Positions 52,446-60,000 of a stretch of 60,000 nucleotides of DNA are shown one piece after another. The DNA comes from Bolinopsis microptera (lineage: Eukaryota > Ctenophora > Tentaculata > Lobata > Bolinopsidae). Within the stretch, counting starts at the first letter, position 1. Each line of letters opens with the position of its first letter. The notes under the pieces were generated by a model, which did not search any database, had not been told where the DNA came from, and saw only the letters and a list, made by a program, of their open reading frames with translations. The stretch is taken from the NCBI RefSeq assembly GCF_026151205.1, contig NC_087082.1, positions 16,093,365 through 16,153,364 of the forward strand. The letters run 5' to 3'. The position numbers and the translations under genes were made by a program.

Positions 52446-52617
52446 ACACACTAGTACCTCTAGGTCATTACATCTGACCGCACCATGAAACAGTCATGGT
52501 GACAACAGTCATAGTATATATGGGTCGGGCCCTTAAATTCTGAGAATAAACTATGGGCGACATTCTTACAATTCCTTATAGTCAAGTTAAACATACAATT
52601 AACAGGTGAGTTTCCAG

Positions 52618-53058
52618 TCAAACGTGCCGTGGAAATAGAGTGGGATCTTGAGTCGACGCCTTTAGAAATTAGGACTGATAGTGTGCTGGGGAGTGACGAT
52701 GTGGTGAATGTGGAATTCTACTCTGCTGAGGGGATCTATGCAGGAGGATTCGGGCTCAACTTCCTCTCTACTCCACAATACTTCCTCGGCTACTGCACAT
52801 CCTGGACTGACTTCCCTGTTAATCCCCCCCTCTGCTACTAACAAGGTGTGGCGCATCACTCTAACCAAAACTACAGATGTTAGACTAGTGATACACTGTA
52901 ACGAGGTGGAGGTGCTCAACAAACTGCTCTCTCTAGCAAAGTGTAGTGACAGTATGTGGAGAACTATCTGGAACAGAGACGTGAAAAATATATGGTTCCC
53001 GTCCTCCGACACAGCATCTGATTACTACGGAACACAATTACAATTACCAGGTGACTAA
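52618..53058 (+). CDS. Probable host exon of unknown family, frame broken at a C7 run
   Basis: Acceptor TTTCCAG is followed by KRAVEIEWDLESTPLEIRTD, VVNVEFYSAEGIYAGGF and TPQYFLGYCTSWTDFPVNPP. At a run of seven C (52824-52830) the frame must shift by one base to continue into NKVWRITLTKTTDVRLVIHC, NEVEVLNKLLSLAKCSDSMW and SDTASDYYGTQLQLPGD with TGA...TAATAAA at the end. The two halves fit one compact beta-rich domain with paired Cys. The family is not one I can name. A short upstream exon is expected after the TATA box, but no initiator ATG in frame was found. Either a sequencing or assembly indel or a young pseudogene. Confidence 0.55.
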
Positions 53059-53410
53059 TAAAAACAAGCATTGGTTTAACAAAGTAACAATAACTTTAAT
53101 TTATAAATAAACCACCTTGCTGATCTTCTCGTAAGCTCGTGATTACGTGTTTTCTGTCTAAAATTTCAAGTGTGTTATTTAACATTATGCAAGCACGTGG
53201 TAGTCGAGTGACGTAGTCACGAGACATGCCCCCGTGACACAGCGTACTCTGCTGCAATGGCCATTCACAAGCGTCTCAGAGTAAAACCGGTTTTTTCTGA
53301 ATATTTATGTGAGATAGATTCACATCCTTATAGTTCTAGAGAACAGCACGGGTCAAGTATGAAGTATCATTTTAAACGTTTTAAATTAGAGTAGATCGGA
53401 AAGGAACTAC
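53059..53410. other. Downstream flank, no gene seen
   Basis: AATAAA occurs at about 53106; otherwise nothing recognised. Confidence 0.4.
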
Positions 53411-54761
53411 ATACATGTTACATGTTACATGTTACATGTTACATGGTAAGGTCTCCTCCTAGTCGTTGGAGTGGCCTGCATCACACATATCGCGTTGGCG
53501 GCGTAACATATGTCTCCACTGTACTCGGTTGGTAGCCAAAGCTTCTGTCGTGTTGTTTTTGATGTTTTCAACACCTGTAAACTTAGCAGCATCTTCGAGT
53601 ACGCAAGACTTCCAGTTCTTACGGGGTCTGCCCCTTGACCTCTTTCCATAATTTGGCTTCCAATTCAACAGAACCTCGGTAGTCTAGAGTCTGGCATTTC
53701 TAACTACATGTCCATACCAACGTAGCCTCAACAGACTTGATACCAGCCCTCCTAAGAACTTCGTCGTTGGTCACATGAAAGAACCATTTAATCCTAAGGA
53801 TCCTTCTCAAGGAGGTTTGATGGAAAACTCGAAGCGTTTCATCTGCTTTTTGGTGGTGTTCCAGACTTCAGCTCCATACAACAAGATGGTGAGGACAGCA
53901 GCCCTATAGATCCTGATCTTGGTTGGAGTCTTTATAGTTCTGCTATTCCAAATGTTCCAGAGCTGATGAAAGGCGCCATTAGCCTTTTGGATACGGACAT
54001 CCAGGTCTCTGTTGATTGTCCCATCCCCACTGATAGTTGCAACCAGGTAGACAAAGTTGCTAACCTGCTCGACGGGTTCACCCTCAACCGACAGCTCAAT
54101 ACAATCATCATTGATGAAAGGTCGCTGGGAGGCGCACTTGCTTACAGCCATGCATTGGGTCTTCTTTGCATTTATTCTGAGCCCAGCGTAGGAGCTGTAA
54201 TGAACTAATAGGTCAGTTGACTCCTGTAGGCCTTCCACTGAGTTGTCCATAATAGCCATGTCATCAGCATAATCGGTGTCCAGAATGACCTTTTCCTCGA
54301 CCGTCTTCATCTCTTTCTGCAGCACTGCGCCTTGACTGATGATCTTGTTGGTCTCAGCCAGAAATGCAGAAAGTTTAGGCAGAAATTAAAGACAGGAGGT
54401 GCTTGAATGTCACCCTGACCTGTGCCTGAGTTAACATCAAACAGTCTGTCAGCTCCCCATTAACCCTCACGGCACTCATGGTACCCCCAAAAAATTACTG
54501 AAATATTTTGACATATTTTTCAGGCAGCCCATAGTGTCTCATACTGCACCAAATAAAGTCCCTTCTGATAGAATCGAACGCTGCCTTGAAATCCACAAAA
54601 TTAATGTAAAGAGGAATGTTAAACTCAAGACCAGTTATGAATAATAGTTCGGAGAGAATAAATCTGATCAATACATGAGCGGTTCTGTCTAAATCCGCAC
54701 TGATTCTCCCTGAGAAGACACTCCATACCAGCATGTAACCGCTTAAGAAGAATCATCTGAA
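53411..54761 (-). mobile_element. 5'-truncated LINE, 1.35 kb, with 11-bp target duplication
   Basis: Flanked by AAAGGAACTAC at 53400-53410 and 54762-54772. Minus strand: FVDFKAAFDSIRRDFIWCSM, DYADDMAIMDNSVEGLQEST (RT active site YADD), INAKKTQCMAVS, YRAAVLTILLYGAEVW, then WKSCVLEDAAKFTGVENIKN and VQWRHMLRRQRDMCDAGHSN at the C-terminus. Several frame breaks. The 3' tail is (CATGTAA)n. Same 3' end family as the 46.6-kb fragment. Confidence 0.92.
53807..54734 (-). pseudogene. LINE ORF2 remnant (RT core)
   Basis: RT motifs in two frames: 54734-54495 with AAFDSIRRDFIW, and 54325-53807 with the YADD box and thumb region. The fingers and endonuclease are missing through 5' truncation. A later frame (53668-53459) holds the C-terminal end. 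Confidence 0.85.
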
Positions 54762-55111
54762 AAAGGAACTACTTTCATAAATTTGAACAGGAAATTATCA
54801 CCAACAATAATTTGAAAATATATTCAAGTTTTATTTATCAAAACTACCTGGTAAAGCGGATTTAAATAAAGCGCTTTTTTCACTCCTAATAATTAAGGCG
54901 ACTAATCATTCCTAAGAACAAGAACTATCAACACACTGTTTGATGCAGGTGTAACGGAAACTGACATAATTAAGAGGACCATACACAGGAGCGCAGTCAC
55001 GAGACATAAGTGATGAGACATCAAAATAAATGAAAATTCCTGGCACAAAACGATCAAATAGGACCGGGTCCTTGCACGCTCATCCTCTCAATCTCCTCTC
55101 AATAGTTAATT

Positions 55112-55268
55112 GCACAAACTAATCATTTAGGTTAAGACCGAGTTGGTTTGTCTATTTCTTGCTTCTCCAATTATCAAATTAGATTATAGCGGTGCTTTAT
55201 TGAAATAATGATTCCTGGAGGTCCAGTATAAATGTCTTGGGTCGCAGACTGACATTAACCATATAATC
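55112..55268 (+). repeat. Fragment of the segmental-duplication first block
   Basis: TGCACAAACTAATCATTTAG to GACTGACATTAACCATATAA, matching about 45875-46020 with small insertions. GGACCGGGTCCTTGCACGCT flanks it on both sides (about 55061 and 55269), suggesting a duplication at insertion or a larger repeat. Confidence 0.8.
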
Positions 55269-55340
55269 GGACCGGGTCCTTGCACGCTCATCCTCTCAAT
55301 CTCACCTCTAAACTCAATTTAAAGATCTGCCAAAAAATGC

Positions 55341-55387
55341 GTTACTCAATAAGTTGTTTGGAGTATACAAACAACTTATTGAGTAAC
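55341..55387. repeat. Perfect 20-bp inverted repeat with 7-base loop
   Basis: Left arm GTTACTCAATAAGTTGTTTG at 55341-55360, loop GAGTATA, exact complement at 55368-55387. Confidence 0.92.
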
Positions 55388-56238
55388 TAAAAACCGGTTT
55401 TACACGTGCCCACAAGTAAGCATCCAATGAAATAGAGGAAATCTTTCACGTGGACACGCAAGACTGATCATGCTATAGGCCATGTGGATCGTCTCTGATT
55501 GGTCAGCGTTACGGAAGAAAATATAAAAAAGTGTTTTTTAAATTGTTAATTAACTCCAAATTTGTTTTTTTTTTGTCGCAAATTGTAGCCTTATCTATCT
55601 TGATGTGCTGTACCATAAGTAAGTTGTGGAACAGCTGTCGGAAGTCGTGCCTTCGGCACTCGTTGCTCCAGCAGTTCCATAACCTACCTAATATAACACT
55701 AGGATATGGGATATAGGATAGTTAGCATATTGTTATTTATAACTTAATAAGGTGGTCATAATTTTATCAATTACTGTTCTCCGAATGAGATAGAATCACA
55801 CTCTTTCAATGAAGGCAGAGTTATAATCATATTGGCGATAGCGGATTACAAAATAGCAAACTATAAGTATAATTTATAAATCTTGTATATTTTCAAATTT
55901 TGTAGTAGACATGATGGAGACAAGCCATTTTCAGTTACTAAAGGTTGAAACAATTATCAATTGAAAACTGATGTTTTTATAAAATATCTTGAAAATAAGC
56001 AGTAATTAGGTATTTTTACCAAACAAACTCAAAACTGTTATGGTTCAAGATTTATTTTGCAGAGTTTACACAGTATAAAGCATGTGCATTGTGCTTCATT
56101 ATAGTTTGTTGATGAGGCGTATTTTAGCGTTAACCCTGGTGACTGAAGGTCTTAAATCATCCATGTCTTTCGGTTAGGCCCATATTTATCACTCCTGTTT
56201 TCTCTCCAATGAGCTCCTCCCTCGACAATCGATATCAC
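55388..56238. other. AT-rich stretch, no gene seen
   Basis: No supported ORF or repeat. Confidence 0.45.
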
Positions 56239-56330
56239 GTGTTCCTTTCTGCCTCAGCTCGGCGAATTGTCTCCTTCATCTGGTTGATATTCCTTTTCTC
56301 GAACATGAGATAGTAATTCCTGTGATTGCT
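56239..56330 (-). CDS. Possible internal exon, helical, unknown
   Basis: Between an acceptor-like GACCAG and a donor-like GTGATA the minus strand encodes SNHRNYYLMFEKRNINQMKE then TIRRAEAERN, a charged helical stretch with coding-like composition unlike its flanks. No neighbouring exon was found, so it may be chance or a pseudogene piece. Confidence 0.22.
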
Positions 56331-57306
56331 CTGGTCATTTCTCGACAGTTGTTACCAGAAGGACTTTCAGCATCAATGTTCCTGATAAGGCCTATATATA
56401 ATTTATCGTCTCTACACAGTACACTCTATTTTCCACTTTATGAGTTCCTTCTCTCCTTTTGTCATGATGAAAGCACACCACGTGACCTGTCCCGTAGGTT
56501 GTAGGCTGTGAAATAGTTCAATTATTGTCTCGTGGACCAGGATATTTATATCGCCTTCACCCTAGCCACACCTGGCTAATCGTAAATAGGATCGTAACAG
56601 ACTTGATCTGTTATACTACATAGAATCGTAAAAATCAAATGTCAAATTTTATCTCAGAACCATAAATAAAAAATGATAATGAGTAAAACACATTGCTTAA
56701 ATTACTACGACAGTTATCATGGATTAATCTAGATGTTCTGATGCGGTTTCTTAAGACTTGGTGGGTATTTATAACTGCCCATAAATGATGCTCTGCTGTT
56801 TTAACTTTATTATTATATCTAAGATAACTTGTTACATCCTACTGTTAAAACAAAATTAAACTTATCATAGGATCCAGTGAATTTAGTTTAGAAAGTTCAA
56901 TCATTCAGTTCCTGTACAATGCTAGAACGTGTTTCTTGGTTATTATTAATTATATAATTTACAGATTGCAACATAATACTATGAGTATGACATAATGACA
57001 TCGTTACATCTGACACTGGAAACACGGATCATACTCGCCAAAGACAATTTTTCAGTCGAGTAGATATACAAAATAAGTTATGATGTTCATCGAAGGGTGG
57101 AGGGGGGATTTTCGGTAGTTTCGTGAAAAACTGCCAGGTAGCCAGGACTTTCTATTTTTATTAATGGACATGTTCATTTGAAGTTGAGATTATTTGTACA
57201 TATACAAAAATATTAACCAAGCATGTTCAGAAGTTCTCAACACAGAAACTTTATTGTTGTTATGCACTATAATGTTACAACTACAAGTTTGCATTTTTTT
57301 GAATCT

Positions 57307-57420
57307 GTTAACTATAGCTGCCTTTACTGGGCCGCGCTCAGCCTGTCATTCCGCCTAATCTCTATTCGTTTATGAAAATGATAGCCTGAGGTCCCCAGGT
57401 AGTAGCTGCCTATAGTTAAC
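57307..57420. mobile_element. 114-bp palindromic-end element (MITE-like)
   Basis: Ends GTTAACTATAG and CTATAGTTAAC (perfect 11-bp inverted repeats). The core (CTGGGCCGCGCTCAGCCTGT ... GAGGTCCCCAGGTAG) recurs inverted at about 59500-59590. Confidence 0.65.
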
Positions 57421-58448
57421 TGTATAGTATTCCTTATTCTGAAATGTAGTAGGTTCTGGTTACTAATTAGATCAATTTAACAATCATAAAACATCATTGG
57501 TTAAAGAGCAGGGATTCGAGTTCGACGGTTATAAGGCAAGATTTGGTCAACTTTGTCGCACACTCTGAATCTGATACCTATTTTCTACTGTGTCCTAAAA
57601 ACTTTATTATATCAGGCTCCACCTATGAATAGAAGAATCGTCCATCAGGATGATGAATAATTTTTCAGTGCCAGTATTTTGACGGTTGCACTCGATTTTA
57701 TCTTACCCATTTAATTAAATTTGTTAACATCGAAAGACAAATGAACAGTTTAACGTATATATATAGTACGGGAGTCAAGCGAACTAGGATAATCGAATAG
57801 TTGTATTTGTAATTACTTGTTTATAGTTCCTAAATATGAATATGAGATTTGTGTCTTTTCGAGGTCTTGCAATAATTAGTCAAAGCCATATAAAATAGAT
57901 CATGCCGATATCTTTCCAGAATGAAGGTATCTTTTACTAAATTAAATTTCCCCTTCAGAAGAATATACAAGTGAACAGGGAGACAACCAGAACTACTCTG
58001 ATGCAGCAGCCCTGAAAGTCAGCTTAATTTTCCTCGTCGTTCTCCTGTTTGCTGTTGATATGAGAATCTAAACTTGTTTGTTGTTGTGGACTGGAATGGT
58101 TCTACGGTACAAAACAATATATTAACATGGTGTTTTATCGGGATGTGATAGAAAAAATAACAACTTAAAAACCCGGACGAATCTATAAATTTATAACCTA
58201 TAATTAAACTTTTGATATTTAACATTTTAATATTTTAGGCAACTTTCAATGTTTCAATAAAAAATAAAAGAAAGAGACTGCGATTCAGTAATTATTGATA
58301 TTCATTGTATGTTTTTTTCAGAATACTTATTATATTTATTGTAATATACATTTTTTTCCCCGATCCATGACTTTTGTGTCAGGACTAAGAACGTGAACAA
58401 AGCTTTTTTATTTGGACCAAGTTAAATTGTTATGCATTGTTATGACTA

Positions 58449-58790
58449 CCCAGGAAACCCTACCGGCTGGGGTATATCTCCAAAACTAAAAGTAAAATAG
58501 ATAGAACCTTCCGGTTTTCAACAAAATGTCCGTCTCGCGTCGTAAATTTAAAGTTGGCTCCCCAGGAGCACAATTTGGGACAACTTAGATTTTGAATTAA
58601 ACCAAAAAGTTTGATTTTGGGCTAAATAAAAATATCACAGCTTTTAAACTTTGCGAAGTAATGTCGTTGTCATGACTACTAGGCTCAATGCAGCGTGCGA
58701 AAGGTAAACTTGATGTGACGCGCGACGCCAAACGTGCTGTTGAAAATCTATCACCTCTAGCAAGCCCAGCAGGCGGTAAGGTTTTCTGGG
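58449..58790 (+). repeat. Direct duplication, copy 1 (342 bp)
   Basis: CCCAGGAAACCCTACCGGCT to GGCGGTAAGGTTTTCTGGG; matches 59134-59468 with a few small indels. Confidence 0.93.
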
Positions 58791-59133
58791 TGTGTGATAG
58801 AGCTGAGAGTTTATAGTTCAGCTGCAGAAGAAAGCAGCAGGAAGGGGGTGAGAAGGGGGGGAGGTGCAGGGAGGTAGGGGGATGTTTTGCGATATAAGAA
58901 TTATAATTTCGGCGGAAAATGTATGAAGTTTTAAAAGTAGATTTTGAGGCTGAAGATCGCGTTTTTACCTGCCCATCCAGGATCAGTAGTCCCCTTTCAT
59001 GTTGGCGAAATTCTCTACTTTCTTTTGATATTTTAAAATTGAAATTTGACTTGATTGGTGGAGAGTTATGGTTTGTCAAAGTGAACGTTTTAAAATGAAA
59101 GCGCAAATTATTTTAAAACGCGCGTAGGTTCGG

Positions 59134-59468
59134 CCCAGGAAACCCTACCGGCTGGGGTATATCTCCAAAAGTAAAATAAATAGAACCTTCCGGTTTTCAA
59201 CAAAATGACCGTCTCGTAAATTTAAAGTTGGCTCCCCAGGAGAACAATTTGGGACAACTTAGATTTTGAATTAAACCAAAAAGTTTGATTTTGGGCTAAA
59301 TAAAATATCACAGCTTTTAAACTTTGCGAAGTAATGTCGTTGTCATGACTACTAGGCTCAATGCAGCGTGCGAAAGGTAAACTTGATGTGACGCGCGACG
59401 CCAAACGTCGCGTGCTGTTGAAAATCTATCACCTCTAGCAAGCCCAGCAGGCGGTAAGGTTTTCTGGG
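59134..59468 (+). repeat. Direct duplication, copy 2 (335 bp)
   Basis: Same ends as copy 1, 685 bp further on. Apparent ORFs on the minus strand in both copies (58597-59106, 59222-59404) are the same repeat sequence and not genes. Confidence 0.93.
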
Positions 59469-59499
59469 ATAGAATATAATTATAATGCTTCTCCACTGT

Positions 59500-59590
59500 T
59501 TATTCGTTACCTGGGGACCTCAAGCTATCATGTTCATTAACATATGATAGAGATTCGGCGGAATGACAGGCTGAGCGCGGCCCAGTAATT
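59500..59590. mobile_element. Second copy of the 57.3-kb MITE core, inverted
   Basis: TTACCTGGGGACCTCAAGCT to GACAGGCTGAGCGCGGCCCA is the diverged complement of 57325-57410. Confidence 0.7.
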
Positions 59591-59595
59591 GATTC

Positions 59596-59692
59596 GTTAA
59601 CGGGTGATACTGATACTCTTAAAGTTATAATATTTGTTCCAACTTTACGCACGCGCACGTCCTGGTTAAGCTGTAAGTTTATAACTTACCTA
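59596..59692 (+). mobile_element. Diverged copy of the small non-autonomous element
   Basis: Begins TTAACGGGTGATACTGATAC, keeps GCACGTCCTGG and ends in a changed hairpin (TAAGTTTATAACTTACCTAC). No clear target duplication. Confidence 0.6.
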
Positions 59693-60000
59693 CAAGACTA
59701 TGATGGGCGTTATTAAGTTATTATACTTTTTAAATTTGTTAAAAATTAGAAAAGTTCATTCACCCAATGACTCCGCAATTCATTTTTTAGAAAAAACAAA
59801 ATGAATTAAAAATCATGAGGAGTACACAAACATACGATAACAGATAAATATAATACCAATGATGTAATTGGAAGTTATGTTTTTATTTGGTATATGCCAT
59901 AAGGATTAAGAATCGGAATCTGTCAAGCAAAATTGTGATAAAATGATTAGAGACACATTTCATATTAGATAGAAACATATCATGATGGTCAAATCATAAA

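Noticed and set aside
58597-59404. Minus-strand ORFs of 169 and 60 codons
   Set aside because: They are the same duplicated repeat read twice, with no domain.

Overview
The window is animal (metazoan) nuclear DNA. It is AT-rich and intron-rich, has very low coding density, and is full of retrotransposons, DNA-transposon remnants and minisatellites. The split PDZ-LIM gene, GT/AG introns with consistent phases, AATAAA signals and the types of LINE and LTR element all point to an invertebrate. The LINE protein styles suggest cnidarian or another marine invertebrate grade, but the species cannot be named from sequence alone.

Region 0.8-23 kb is one minus-strand host gene: an Enigma/ALP/ZASP-type PDZ-LIM scaffold. 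Ten coding exons were assembled by hand with matching phases. The PDZ domain is at 22.7-22.3 kb, followed by a long proline/serine-rich linker; the last exon in the window stops just after the first two cysteines of a LIM domain, so the LIM half lies beyond base 1. Its 9.5-kb intron carries a large sense-oriented LINE (4.29-11.28 kb) with an intact 1208-residue ORF2 and an unusual ORF1 region holding two SGNH-like domains. Its 7.3-kb intron carries, on the opposite strand, a two-exon gene (17301-19461) whose splice donor has been amplified about 17 times in a 51-bp minisatellite, and a tiny zinc-finger-like ORF (15644).

Region 23.9-33.1 kb is repeat land: a LINE 3' fragment with nested small elements, TIR elements with telomere-like repeats, a 1.2-kb dispersed repeat, and about 3.7 kb of C/T-rich low-complexity sequence that degrades into implausible homopolymers.

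Region 33.2-41.3 kb is a Ty3/gypsy-type retrotransposon with identical 119-bp LTRs and a 5-bp CTCAT target duplication. A LINE is inserted between gag and protease. Instead of an obvious tRNA primer site there is a perfect 16-nt self-complementarity between the LTR and the sequence just downstream of it, the arrangement expected for self-primed reverse transcription.

Region 41.7-50.5 kb is a mosaic of minisatellites, a 444-bp TIR element, a second copy of the 1.2-kb dispersed repeat split by a 1.38-kb hAT-type element with an 8-bp target duplication, then a tandem segmental duplication with long GA tracts. One unit holds a LINE fragment and the other preserves the empty site.

Region 50.5-60 kb holds a tRNA-derived SINE, one probable host exon with a TATA box and CRE-like site (52.6-53.06 kb), a truncated LINE with an 11-bp target duplication, palindromic small elements and a 340-bp direct duplication. 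No bacterial, phage or CRISPR features are present.
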